Program-made: the position numbers and the translations under genes
The notes under the pieces: generated by a model
Seen by the model: the letters and a program-made list of their open reading frames with translations, nothing else
Told to the model about the DNA's origin: nothing
Database searches by the model: none
In this document: one piece after another, positions 16,701 to 24,664 of the stretch
How the letters are laid out: every line of letters starts with the position of its first letter
Position numbering within the stretch: position 1 is the first letter of the stretch
NCBI RefSeq assembly: GCF_900101435.1
Contig: NZ_FMZH01000003.1
Location: 434,001-498,000, forward strand
Direction of reading: 5' to 3'
DNA: 64,000 nt
DNA from: Pedobacter soli
GTDB taxonomy: Bacteria > Bacteroidota > Bacteroidia > Sphingobacteriales > Sphingobacteriaceae

Positions 16701-17423
16701 ATGAAGAAAATTTTACTATTCCTCTGCGCTTTTTCGGTGCTTACAGCCTTTGCTGCCAAGCCTAAAAATCAATATGTACGCATTAAAACCGAATACGGCG
16801 AATGCATTGTAAAACTTTACAATCAAACACCTTTACACCGCGATAATTTTCTGAAACTGGCAAAAGAAGGCTACTACAACGGTGTGCTTTTTCATCGTGT
16901 GATTAAAGATTTTATGATTCAGGGGGGCGACCCTGATTCGAGAAACGCCAAGCCAGATTCGTTATTGGGCAATGGAGGACCAAAATATACCATACCGGCT
17001 GAGTTTAATGATAGCTTATTCCACAAAAAAGGCGTTTTGGCTGCTGCGAGGGAAGGGGATGATGTTAATCCGCTAAAAGCATCGAGCGGAAGCCAGTTCT
17101 ATCTGGTACAGGGCAAGGTTTTTACCGATGAACAATTGAATAACGTGGAGCAAAAGCGCTTAAAGTTTAAAATCCCAGAGTGGCAGAGACAAGTATATAA
17201 AACTATTGGTGGTACACCTCATTTAGACCGGAACTATACCGTTTATGGTGAAATTATTTCCGGATTGGAAATGGTCGATAAAATTGCAGTACTGTCTACA
17301 GATGGTAATAACCGCCCTAAACAGGATGTGAAAATGGAAGTTACGGTTTTGAAGAAAAGGGAAGCTAAAAAATTGGAGAAACAGCTTTTACAAGCTTCTT
17401 TGAAGGATAAGCTGGTTATGTAA
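16701..17423 (+). CDS. Secreted peptidyl-prolyl isomerase (cyclophilin)
   Basis: A 240-residue protein with signal peptide 1-19, followed by a cyclophilin domain (LFHRVIKDFMIQGGDP, then SGSQFYLVQG and TVYGEIISGLEMVD). It catalyses cis-trans isomerisation of X-Pro bonds in the periplasm. The start is the ATG at 16701; the preceding TTG is in frame but unneeded. Its 3' end overlaps the toxin gene's 3' end on the other strand by 8 nt. Confidence 0.94.
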   Translation: MKKILLFLCAFSVLTAFAAKPKNQYVRIKTEYGECIVKLYNQTPLHRDNFLKLAKEGYYNGVLFHRVIKDFMIQGGDPDSRNAKPDSLLGNGGPKYTIPAEFNDSLFHKKGVLAAAREGDDVNPLKASSGSQFYLVQGKVFTDEQLNNVEQKRLKFKIPEWQRQVYKTIGGTPHLDRNYTVYGEIISGLEMVDKIAVLSTDGNNRPKQDVKMEVTVLKKREAKKLEKQLLQASLKDKLVM

Positions 17424-17703
17424 GTAAAGGATCTTGTCTGTTGTCGAAAAAGAATACGATACTAATTTGGTTTTCTCCAACTAAGTAGTAAAAAGAAGTA
17501 TGATTTGATACAGCGGCCTTCCTTAAGCCGTCTATTGCGCTTTGCTCATAAATGAACGGGTGGTGCGAAATCAGATTGATTTTTTGATATATGGTTGCTA
17601 AGAGTTTTTCTGTATAAGGCTTTCCCCAATTTTCTTCTAAAAAGTCAAGAATAGCATATAGGGTTAGGTAAGCTTCTTCAGAAAAGGTTATGCTTATGCC
17701 CAT
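17416..17703 (-). CDS. ParE/RelE-family toxin
   Basis: A 95-residue protein of the RelE/ParE fold (ITFSEEAYLTLYAILDFLEENWG, then HPFIYEQ and GLRKAAVSNHTSFYY). The upstream antitoxin overlaps its start by 10 nt, the classic type II order. ParE-like sequence suggests gyrase as target, but this is not provable from sequence. Convergent with the cyclophilin gene. Confidence 0.88.
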   Translation of the reverse strand: MGISITFSEEAYLTLYAILDFLEENWGKPYTEKLLATIYQKINLISHHPFIYEQSAIDGLRKAAVSNHTSFYYLVGENQISIVFFFDNRQDPLLT

Positions 17704-17924
17704 CTTTCGGATAACCTTCTTTTTACTTCATCAAAAGAGATCGTTTTTCCTTCTTCAGCCTGCTTTAATCCCCTCATAATCCCCTCCTGGACATGTTTAG
17801 GTAACTCTTCCAAAACAACTCTTTCATTAGCATTTAAAAGCATTTCGACCTCTGACAAAAGACCTTCATCATTTGTTTCAAAAACTTTTTTAGCAATTTC
17901 TATTTTTAATTCCTCAATGCTCAT
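17694..17924 (-). CDS. Antitoxin of the ParE-like pair
   Basis: A 76-residue acidic protein (start ATG 17924; a TTG two codons upstream is also in frame but would lie inside the -7 box). It has the pattern of addiction-module antitoxins that pair with ParE (MSIEELKIEIAKKVFETNDE, ending SFDEVKRRLSERWA). It probably binds and neutralises the toxin and represses its own promoter. Confidence 0.85.
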   Translation of the reverse strand: MSIEELKIEIAKKVFETNDEGLLSEVEMLLNANERVVLEELPKHVQEGIMRGLKQAEEGKTISFDEVKRRLSERWA

Positions 17925-17927
17925 AAA

Positions 17928-17935
17928 CAAATTTA
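17928..17935 (-). promoter_or_regulatory. -7 box of the toxin-antitoxin operon
   Basis: The minus strand reads TAAATTTG, ending 3 nt before the antitoxin ATG. With the usual 4-nt gap to the start point, transcription would begin on the A of the ATG. Confidence 0.6.
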
Positions 17936-18087
17936 ACGAAATGGAGCCTCAATTACTAAGCAATTGTGTAATTAATTTCTAAATTTACCGCCCACAACAA
18001 TTGAAATTACTGAATGAATTCATCATGATTTATCCCTCAACAGGGCATACAATCAGGATGCTTCATCGTCATGAAAAAAAATAACGG

Positions 18088-18855
18088 ATGAAAATCATTT
18101 CCTATAATGTAAATGGGATCAGGGCTGCCAGCACTAAAAACTTTTTTGGCTGGCTACAGGCTGCCAATGCCGATATGGTATGTTTACAGGAAGTAAAAGC
18201 GCTGCCCGCACAGATACCTGAAATTATTGCACTAATTGAACAACTAGGTTATCATCATTACTGGTTTCCAGCCGAAAAGAAAGGATATAGTGGGGTAGCT
18301 ATTTTATCAAAAATTAAACCTAATCATGTTGAATATGGTTGTGGTGAAGCCTGGATCGATCAGGAGGGACGTATTTTGCGCGCTGATTTTGATGGCTTTT
18401 CTTTAATGAGCCTATATATGCCATCGGGCTCGAGTGGCGATGAGCGGCAGGTTAAAAAGTATGCCTTTATGCGCTTTTTTGATATGTATATCGGTAATCT
18501 GCGTAAGGAATATCCGAACCTTATTGTTAGTGGTGATTATAACATCTGCCATACCGCGATTGATATTCATAATCCTAAGTCGAATGCCAACTCTTCAGGC
18601 TTTTTGCCCGAAGAACGCGAGTGGATGCAATTGTTTTTAGATAATGGCTTTATCGATACTTTCAGGCATTTTAATAAAGATCCGCATCATTATACGTGGT
18701 GGAGCTATCGGGCAGGTTCGCGAGGCAAAAATATGGGATGGCGAATCGACTACCATTTGGCTACCCGACCAATGGAACATCGGTTAAAACACGTTCGGAT
18801 TTTGCCCGATGCTGTACATTCTGATCATTGTCCTGTACTTTTAGAACTAGATTAA
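18088..18855 (+). CDS. xth: Exodeoxyribonuclease III
   Basis: A 255-residue DNA repair enzyme (AP endonuclease and 3'-5' exonuclease). Seen are NVNGIRAA at the N terminus, the metal-binding Glu in CLQEVKA (~34), GDYNICHTAIDIHNP (~148) and the catalytic HSDHCPV near the C terminus. The length matches the family. It stands alone in the forward direction before the hut genes. Confidence 0.96.
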   Translation: MKIISYNVNGIRAASTKNFFGWLQAANADMVCLQEVKALPAQIPEIIALIEQLGYHHYWFPAEKKGYSGVAILSKIKPNHVEYGCGEAWIDQEGRILRADFDGFSLMSLYMPSGSSGDERQVKKYAFMRFFDMYIGNLRKEYPNLIVSGDYNICHTAIDIHNPKSNANSSGFLPEEREWMQLFLDNGFIDTFRHFNKDPHHYTWWSYRAGSRGKNMGWRIDYHLATRPMEHRLKHVRILPDAVHSDHCPVLLELD

Positions 18856-18954
18856 GTATTTGGTTAACTGGTTAGTTGTTTGAACCGGTTAACTGTAAAC
18901 AACACTCAATTAACCAATTTATACCGTTTCAACAATTAACCATAACCTAGCCAA

Positions 18955-20196
18955 ATGCTAATTACCAATATAAAAGGCCTTGTGGGCTTGCATCCAAAAA
19001 GTAAATTGATGCTTCGTGGCAACGAAATGGACAATTTACATGTACTGGAAAATGCCTGGCTTTTGATTGAAAACGATCTGATTAAAGATTTTGGTGATAT
19101 GGAATCAATCCCTGCTCATATCTTAAATCTCCCATCCCAAATCTCTGCAGAAGGCAGGTACGTTTTCCCTTCCTGGTGCGATAGCCATACCCATATTGTT
19201 TTTGCCGCTACGCGTGAAGAAGAGTTCGCCATGAAAATACAAGGCAAAACCTACGAGGAAATAGCTGCGGCAGGTGGTGGCATTTTAAATTCGGCCAATA
19301 AGCTTCAAAAAGCTACTGAAGATGAACTGTTCGAGAGCGCTTCGGTAAGGCTTCAACAAATGATTCGTCAGGGAACAGGAGCTGTAGAAATTAAAAGTGG
19401 TTATGGTTTAACGGTAGAGAGCGAAATTAAAATGCTGCGCGTAATTAAACGCCTGAAAGCAAGTTTCCCGGTTCCGGTAAAAGCTACCTTTCTGGCCGCG
19501 CACGCTTTCCCGGCTTTATATAAAGACGACCATGAAGGTTATATCAATCTCATTATTAACGAAATGTTGCCAATTATTGCTCAAGAACAGTTGGCCGATT
19601 ACATTGATGTTTTTTGTGAAAAAGGTTTTTTCTCTGTAGCAGAAACTGACCGGATTTTAAAAGCTGGTGCGGAATATGGATTAAAACCTAAAGTTCATGC
19701 TAATCAACTTTCTGTTTCAGGCGCGGTAGAGGTGGCGGTATTAAACCATGCTGTTTCTGTCGACCATTTAGAAGAAAGCGACGAAGCGACCATTGTTGCC
19801 TTACAAAATGCCAATACCATGGCAACATTACTGCCTTCCTGCTCGTTTTATTTAGGTATTCCGTTTGCCGATGCTAAAAGCTTTATCAAGGCCGGTTTAC
19901 CGGTAACACTGGCAACAGATTACAACCCGGGTTCTACACCATCCGGAAATATGAATTTTGTTGTTTCTTTGGGTTGTATTAAGCTCAAAATGTTTCCGGA
20001 GCAGGCTATTAATGCGGCTACCTTAAATGGAGCCGCTGCAATGGAGATTAGCGAAAATTACGGTAGTATAGCCATTGGTAAAAAGGCCAATTTGTTTATC
20101 ACCAAACCGATGCCATCGATCGCCTATTTACCTTATAGTTTTGGCGAAACGCAAGTAGATACTGTTATTTTAAACGGAGAAATTTACAATGGATAG
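18955..20196 (+). CDS. hutI: Imidazolonepropionase
   Basis: A 413-residue amidohydrolase that opens 4-imidazolone-5-propanoate to N-formimino-glutamate, the third step of histidine degradation. Seen are the metal ligands in SHTHIVFAA (~70), AHAFP (~180), KVHANQLS (~245) and ATDYNPGS (~320). It overlaps hutG by 8 nt. The hutH and hutU genes are not in the window. Confidence 0.95.
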   Translation: MLITNIKGLVGLHPKSKLMLRGNEMDNLHVLENAWLLIENDLIKDFGDMESIPAHILNLPSQISAEGRYVFPSWCDSHTHIVFAATREEEFAMKIQGKTYEEIAAAGGGILNSANKLQKATEDELFESASVRLQQMIRQGTGAVEIKSGYGLTVESEIKMLRVIKRLKASFPVPVKATFLAAHAFPALYKDDHEGYINLIINEMLPIIAQEQLADYIDVFCEKGFFSVAETDRILKAGAEYGLKPKVHANQLSVSGAVEVAVLNHAVSVDHLEESDEATIVALQNANTMATLLPSCSFYLGIPFADAKSFIKAGLPVTLATDYNPGSTPSGNMNFVVSLGCIKLKMFPEQAINAATLNGAAAMEISENYGSIAIGKKANLFITKPMPSIAYLPYSFGETQVDTVILNGEIYNG

Positions 20197-21175
20197 CTTT
20201 ATAATATACACGCAGCAGGATATCGACCAACTGGTGATTAACCGTGATGGTGAAACCAAACTGGGCGAAAGGGTTGTATCATACCCTTCCGCTGATGGTT
20301 CTGTTTCGACGGCTGTTTTAGCCAGTAGCGAAGCTAAGTTTGTGCTTTTAGGCATTCCTGAAGATGTTGGTGTCCGCGCCAATTCCGGGATAGCAGGTGC
20401 GGCATCTGCCTGGCGTACAAGTTTGGTTACGTTTTTGAATATTCAAAGCAACCGCTTTTTAAGGGGGAATGAAATTTTGGTCCTTGGTCATTTTGAGATT
20501 GATGAACCAGTGGATTCTTCGGTTGCAGGACTGAGAAAAAAGGTTGAAGAGATTGATGACCTGGTTTATCCGATAATTGAAAAAATTGTTGCAGCAGGGA
20601 AAATACCGGTTGTTATTGGTGGTGGGCATAATAATGCGTTTCCTATCATTAAGGGGGTAGCTTTAGCCCAAAATGCGCCAATTGATGTCGTGAATATTGA
20701 TGCACACGCGGATTTGAGGGCTTTGGAAGGGCGGCACAGTGGAAATGGATTTTCTTATGCTTTAAAAGAAAATTACCTTGACCACTATTTGATGTATGGT
20801 TTGCATCAAAACTACAATAATGAGGCCATCTTAAACCAGATTGAAACCAACCCTAAGCTCGACACCATATTTTTTGACGATATTTTAAACGCCGGGATTG
20901 ATTTTAACGGATTCATAAGTAAGTTAGAAGGAATGCCCGGTTTAGAGATAGATGTAGACTGCATTCAGCATGTGCTTTCGAGTGCCGAAACACCCTCTGG
21001 TTTTGCTGCAAACGAAATCAGGAGAATGATTTTGGGTTGCAATAAGCAGTTCGCTTATTTACATATCTGCGAAGGCGCTACCCGGATGCTGGATGGGCGC
21101 GTGAGTAGATTAACCGCTAAGTTGATTGCTTATTTGGTGAGTGATTTTGTAAAAGCACATGCTACTAAGGTTTAG
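20189..21175 (+). CDS. hutG: Formimidoylglutamase (arginase/agmatinase family)
   Basis: A 328-residue ureohydrolase. The Mn-binding motifs are present: GGGHNNAF (~150), NIDAHADLR (~170) and EIDVDCI (~250). Being coupled to hutI makes formiminoglutamate hydrolysis to glutamate and formamide the most likely reaction. Confidence 0.9.
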   Translation: MDSFIIYTQQDIDQLVINRDGETKLGERVVSYPSADGSVSTAVLASSEAKFVLLGIPEDVGVRANSGIAGAASAWRTSLVTFLNIQSNRFLRGNEILVLGHFEIDEPVDSSVAGLRKKVEEIDDLVYPIIEKIVAAGKIPVVIGGGHNNAFPIIKGVALAQNAPIDVVNIDAHADLRALEGRHSGNGFSYALKENYLDHYLMYGLHQNYNNEAILNQIETNPKLDTIFFDDILNAGIDFNGFISKLEGMPGLEIDVDCIQHVLSSAETPSGFAANEIRRMILGCNKQFAYLHICEGATRMLDGRVSRLTAKLIAYLVSDFVKAHATKV

Positions 21176-21372
21176 CCACGGATTCACGGAAAACACGGAG
21201 GATAGTCGTCATTGGGAGAAGGTTTTTTCAGCCGAAGAAGCAATCTTTTTTGCAAGAATTGATGACAAGAAAAATTGCTTCCCCGAAAACCTGGCTGCTC
21301 AGCGAAGCTAAATCTATCTTGCAGCAGATCTCTCTTCCGATATTTGGGACTTTGCTTCAGTCAAGAGACGAC
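21175..21372. repeat. Composite of dispersed intergenic repeats
   Basis: It begins with a GCCACGGATTCACGG stretch that overlaps the hutG stop. A GTCATTGGGAG...GAGACGAC element then carries GAAGCAATCTTTTTTGC / GCAAGAA...TTGCTTC pairs. Further on (to 21430) comes low-complexity AATGAACCAATG-type sequence. I see no gene. Confidence 0.45.
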
Positions 21373-21435
21373 ATTTGTAGGGCACCTGGCCTAATGAACC
21401 AATGGCCAGTGAACTAATGAACAAGAGACCATAAA

Positions 21436-21594
21436 CTATAAATGTTCCGCTTCGTATTTTTCGCCGGCTTTTAGCATTAGTTCAATCTGCTTTAAATCGT
21501 CGGCAGTAGGGTCTTCCTTCTCCTGCAATTCGAACACGGCAATCATATTGTCTTCGTATTGCTTTTCGGTTTTAATAACGATTTCCTGTGCCAT
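21436..21594 (-). CDS. 52-residue conserved-looking small protein
   Basis: ATG at 21594, 6 nt after the stop of the cyclo-ligase gene on the same strand; stop TAG at 21436. The product starts MAQEIVIKTEKQYEDNM and ends KAGEKYEAEHL. It is charged, probably helical, with no signal or membrane segment. The codon use and the tight spacing argue for a real gene. Function is unknown. Confidence 0.7.
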   Translation of the reverse strand: MAQEIVIKTEKQYEDNMIAVFELQEKEDPTADDLKQIELMLKAGEKYEAEHL

Positions 21595-21600
21595 TTTGAC

Positions 21601-22161
21601 TTAAAATTTTATAATTGCTGTTGGTGTAATGCAATAATCCAAACGGATGTCATGTTCGTTCACATCATCTATTTTTTCAATTGCAGGGTACAAAGATAAG
21701 CCTATTTTCTGAGCATTTATATTTTGCAGAAAGCGATCGTAAAAACCCTTGCCATAACCAGCGCGGTAGCCTTGTAAATCAAATGCCAGAAGCGGAACGA
21801 TCACCAGATCAATTTCACCTTCATGGAGCTTCCCTTTTTGTGGCTCGAGGATCTGATAGGTGTTTTTCTTTAAATCCTGCAGGCCAATATATTCGTGATG
21901 GGTCATCAATGCCGTTTCGAAATCGGCTTTAGGCACCAGGATTTTAATTTCAGGATGGTTTGTTGTCAACCAGTCGATCAACAGAAAAGTATCAGGCTCT
22001 TTCTTTTCTATTATTGGTAAGAAGATGTGAATGCACTTAATTTTGCTAAAATCGAGCGTTTTAAACTGGTTTAAGAGCGATTTGTTCAACTCCTGATAGG
22101 TAACCTCGTTTAAGGATAATCTATCTTTTAACGCTTGCTTTCTGATTTCGGCTTTTAGCAT
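21601..22161 (-). CDS. 5-formyltetrahydrofolate cyclo-ligase
   Basis: A 186-residue cytoplasmic enzyme converting 5-formyl-THF to 5,10-methenyl-THF with ATP (the YgfA/FthC/MTHFS family). The hallmark is GYRAGYGKGFYDRFL near residue 133, with the N-terminal basic LRKEIRKQALKDRL-type segment. It heads a two-gene unit with the 52-residue protein. Confidence 0.93.
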   Translation of the reverse strand: MLKAEIRKQALKDRLSLNEVTYQELNKSLLNQFKTLDFSKIKCIHIFLPIIEKKEPDTFLLIDWLTTNHPEIKILVPKADFETALMTHHEYIGLQDLKKNTYQILEPQKGKLHEGEIDLVIVPLLAFDLQGYRAGYGKGFYDRFLQNINAQKIGLSLYPAIEKIDDVNEHDIRLDYCITPTAIIKF

Positions 22162-22182
22162 GAGTGCAATTTAAGTTTTTTT

Positions 22183-22217
22183 GCCACGGAAGCACAAATT
22201 TACACGGAAAGACGTGG
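22183..22217. repeat. CCACGGA-type intergenic repeat
   Basis: Short stretch GCCACGGAAGCAC... to GACGTGG, related to those at 6964 and 21175. Confidence 0.4.
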
Positions 22218-22252
22218 AGTTTTTAATGGATTTAAAAGGCTTAATAAACAGA

Positions 22253-22282
22253 AAAGCCCTTGAAAACTAATACAAGGGCTTT
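22253..22282 (-). terminator. Intrinsic terminator of efp
   Basis: A 10-bp perfect stem (AAAGCCCTTG / CAAGGGCTTT) with a 10-nt loop. On the minus strand it continues TTTTCTGTTTATT, and it lies 18 nt after the efp stop. Confidence 0.8.
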
Positions 22283-22300
22283 CAAATCTTATGTGTTCAA

Positions 22301-22861
22301 TTACTTTACACGCTCAACGTAGTCGCCGGTGCGGGTGTCGATTTTAATTTTATCTCCCTGGTTAACGAACATCGGTACTTTAACTTCAACGCCATTTTCA
22401 AGCGTTGCTGCTTTTAATGCGTTTGTAGAAGTATCGCCTTTAACTGCAGGCTCCGAATAAGTAATTTCAAATTCGGCAAAGTTTGGTAATTGCGCCATAA
22501 TTGCTTCGTCGCTTTCCATCGAAACAATAATGTTCATACCTTCTTTTAAAAATTTAATTGCCGAACCGAATAAAGCTTTCTCGATGTTAAATTGCTCGTA
22601 CGATTCGTTATCCATTACTACCAGGTAGTTACCATCTTCGTATAGGTATTGATAGTCGTTGGTCTCTACACGGCAAATTTCAACAGCCTCGTCGGTATTC
22701 ATACGGGCTTCTACAATTCTACCTGTTTTAATGTTACGGAATTTACCGGTGTAAAATGCACCACCTTTACCAGGTGTACGGTGATTCCATTCGTCAACAG
22801 TAACCAGTTCGTTGTTTACGCGAAGAATGTTACCTGTTTTAATTTCTGATGCTTTAGCCAT
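22301..22861 (-). CDS. efp: Elongation factor P
   Basis: A 186-residue translation factor that rescues ribosomes stalled on polyproline. It has three domains: KOW-like N domain and two OB folds, ending DTRTGDYVERVK. The domain I loop reads HRTPGKGGAF, so the lysine that is modified in many EF-Ps is present at residue ~32. It has its own promoter and terminator. Confidence 0.94.
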   Translation of the reverse strand: MAKASEIKTGNILRVNNELVTVDEWNHRTPGKGGAFYTGKFRNIKTGRIVEARMNTDEAVEICRVETNDYQYLYEDGNYLVVMDNESYEQFNIEKALFGSAIKFLKEGMNIIVSMESDEAIMAQLPNFAEFEITYSEPAVKGDTSTNALKAATLENGVEVKVPMFVNQGDKIKIDTRTGDYVERVK

Positions 22862-22908
22862 ATGTTGTGATCCTGAATTGGATTTATATTTCTGTTTTTT
22901 TGCGTTGG

Positions 22909-22916
22909 CAAAGGTA
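22909..22916 (-). promoter_or_regulatory. -7 box of efp
   Basis: The minus strand reads TACCTTTG, giving a leader of about 44 nt. Confidence 0.6.
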
Positions 22917-22986
22917 AAATTATTTTAACAAAAACCTATAAAGGTTTAAGGTGTAGCGTTTAAGGAAAACCTAGCTGCAGAATATA

Positions 22987-23547
22987 TTATTTTACCCGCT
23001 CCATGTACTCGCCGGTTTTGGTGTCAACCTTAACCTTATCGCCCTGGTTGATGAATAAAGGCACCCTTATTTCTGCACCGGTTTCAACAGTTGCATATTT
23101 TTGTGCACTGGTAGAGGTATCGCCTTTAACAGCGGGTTCGGTGTAGGTAATCTCGAGCTCAACGCTGTTGGGTAACTGGGCCACAATGGGCTCGTCGCTT
23201 TCGAAAGCAACGGTAACATTCATGCCTTCTTTTAAAAATTTGATTGCGTTGCCGAACAACAGTTTAGGGATGTTGTGCTGATCGAAGGTATTGTTGTCCA
23301 TCACTACGAGGTAATCACCATCTTCGTAAAGGTATTGGTAATCGTTGGTTTCAACGCGGCAAATGGTAACCTCTTCGTCGGTACGAAAACGGTACTCTAC
23401 AATTTTACCTGTTTTTACGTTCCGCATACGTGCCTGATAGAAAGCCCTTAAATTTCCGGGTGTACGGTGGATATATTCTTCAACACTTACCAACTCTCCG
23501 TTAAAACGAAGCACGTTTCCGCTTTTTACTTCTGATGCCTTTGCCAT
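22987..23547 (-). CDS. Elongation factor P paralogue with altered loop
   Basis: A 186-residue EF-P, collinear with and closely similar to the neighbouring copy over its full length (MAKASEVKSGNVLRFNGEL..., ending DTKTGEYMERVK). The loop that reads PGKGGAF in the other copy is HRTPGNLRAF here, so the usual Lys/Arg at the tip is replaced by Asn. It therefore cannot be lysylated or rhamnosylated in the known ways. It has its own promoter at 23585, which indicates separate regulation. Confidence 0.9.
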   Translation of the reverse strand: MAKASEVKSGNVLRFNGELVSVEEYIHRTPGNLRAFYQARMRNVKTGKIVEYRFRTDEEVTICRVETNDYQYLYEDGDYLVVMDNNTFDQHNIPKLLFGNAIKFLKEGMNVTVAFESDEPIVAQLPNSVELEITYTEPAVKGDTSTSAQKYATVETGAEIRVPLFINQGDKVKVDTKTGEYMERVK

Positions 23548-23584
23548 TTGAGTATGAAATATTGTTTTGTCAATTTTTGAATGC

Positions 23585-23615
23585 CAAAGTTAAAAAAAAT
23601 GGTTCATTGGTTCAA
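23585..23615 (-). promoter_or_regulatory. Promoter of the EF-P paralogue
   Basis: The minus strand has TAACTTTG (23585-23592) and a TTG 20 nt upstream. The predicted leader is about 33 nt. Confidence 0.6.
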
Positions 23616-23711
23616 TAGTCGTTGGGCTAAGCGCATAAACTAGATCTGGCAGGTTTGATTGGGTGTTTAGAAATTTAAAATCCGTGATTTTTTCGCCCGA
23701 AAAACAGCGTA

Positions 23712-23879
23712 TAAAAGAAATGCCTTTGGGAACCACTCCAAAGGCATAATCAACCTAAACCTCAAACTAAACTATGAAAAACTCTTTGCCTTTTCAGGCT
23801 ATATTTTTGATTCTGCCAAAGCAGAAGTTTAATTCATTCCTTGAAGAGATAATTTTAATATTTGTTTCTCTTTTTTGTG
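23712..23879 (-). ncRNA. Candidate small RNA, ~168 nt
   Basis: A full promoter (TTTG-N18-TACCTTTG) predicts a start near 23879. The transcript would fold into AAGAGA/TCTCTT, a TTCTGC-TTTG-GCAGAA hairpin, and a GCCT-GAAA-AGGC hairpin with a GNRA loop. It ends in a 10-bp stem (23720-23729 with 23738-23747) followed by TTCTTTTAT. The next gene downstream has its own promoter, so this unit stands alone in the 444-nt gap between the EF-P paralogue and the ABC gene. I do not recognise a named RNA family. Confidence 0.65.
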
Positions 23880-23882
23880 GTG

Positions 23883-23912
23883 CAAAGGTAAGAACTATTT
23901 TTCAATTACAAA
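23883..23912 (-). promoter_or_regulatory. Consensus promoter of the small RNA
   Basis: The minus strand has TTTG (23909-23912), an 18-nt spacer, and TACCTTTG (23883-23890). It is one of the best consensus promoters in the window. Confidence 0.75.
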
Positions 23913-23991
23913 ATATTTTTTCAAAAAAATATTTATAATACAAATGTATGACAAAACAGGCTTCTTGTAAGCGGTTTTTGGGGTGATTAAT

Positions 23992-24606
23992 TTACTTGTA
24001 ATCAGCGATTTGAATTTGGTGATTGCAAAATTCATATTCCTGAATTTGGTTCGATCCAATTATCGTTAAACGGTCTTTTCCAAAATTTTCGATCAGTTCG
24101 CGGTACCAATTCATTCCCTGAACGTCTAAATTACTGGTTGGCTCGTCTAAAAATAAAATTGGCGTATCGGTGCAACAGGCCAAAGCTAGTTTGGTTCTTT
24201 GTTTCATTCCCGACGAAAAGTACTTAATTTCTTTGTTTGTCGCTTTTTCCAGTCCAAGGATACTAATCAGGTTTTTGGCGTCAACGCCAGGAGCAAAGTT
24301 TTTAAACTTAAAATGAAAATTGATGATCTCTTTTAAACTGAAAGTTTCTACCAGTTCGAGGTAGGGGGCAGCCAAACTAATGTATCTGTAAATATTTTCG
24401 ACAGGTATTTCTGTGTTTTGCGTAAATGAAATTTCTCCTTCTGAAGGGGATAAGCTACCGGTTAATACGCTCAGTAAGGTAGATTTGCCCGATCCGTTTG
24501 GGCCAAGTATAGCGTAGCTGTTGCCTGTGCTAAACTCGGTACTCAGGTTTCTGAAAATCCATTCTTTGTTAAACCTCCTGCCAACATTGTTTAGGGATAT
24601 TTTCAT
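23992..24606 (-). CDS. ABC transporter ATP-binding protein, orphan
   Basis: A 204-residue ATPase. It has Walker A GPNGSGKST (~35), signature YFSSGMKQR (~130), Walker B ILFLDEPTSNLD (~152) and a D-loop. The switch histidine expected about 30 residues later is not seen; the segment reads IIGSNQIQEYE. No permease lies next to it, so it could serve a distant ABC-2 type permease or a non-transport role. Confidence 0.9.
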   Translation of the reverse strand: MKISLNNVGRRFNKEWIFRNLSTEFSTGNSYAILGPNGSGKSTLLSVLTGSLSPSEGEISFTQNTEIPVENIYRYISLAAPYLELVETFSLKEIINFHFKFKNFAPGVDAKNLISILGLEKATNKEIKYFSSGMKQRTKLALACCTDTPILFLDEPTSNLDVQGMNWYRELIENFGKDRLTIIGSNQIQEYEFCNHQIQIADYK

Positions 24607-24615
24607 TTTTTAGTT

Positions 24616-24664
24616 CAAGTATCAAGTATAGGGTATCAGGTATCAAGTATCGGGTATCGAGTAT
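24616..24664. repeat. Seven copies of a 7-bp tandem repeat
   Basis: The heptads are CAAGTAT, CAAGTAT, AGGGTAT, CAGGTAT, CAAGTAT, CGGGTAT and CGAGTAT. The array crosses the stop codon of the GNAT gene (24636-24638) and so encodes its last residues. Confidence 0.85.

Noticed and set aside
23774..23938. 54-codon open frame on the plus strand
   Set aside because: It is antisense to a transcript with a clear promoter and terminator and has very AT-rich, non-protein-like codon use.
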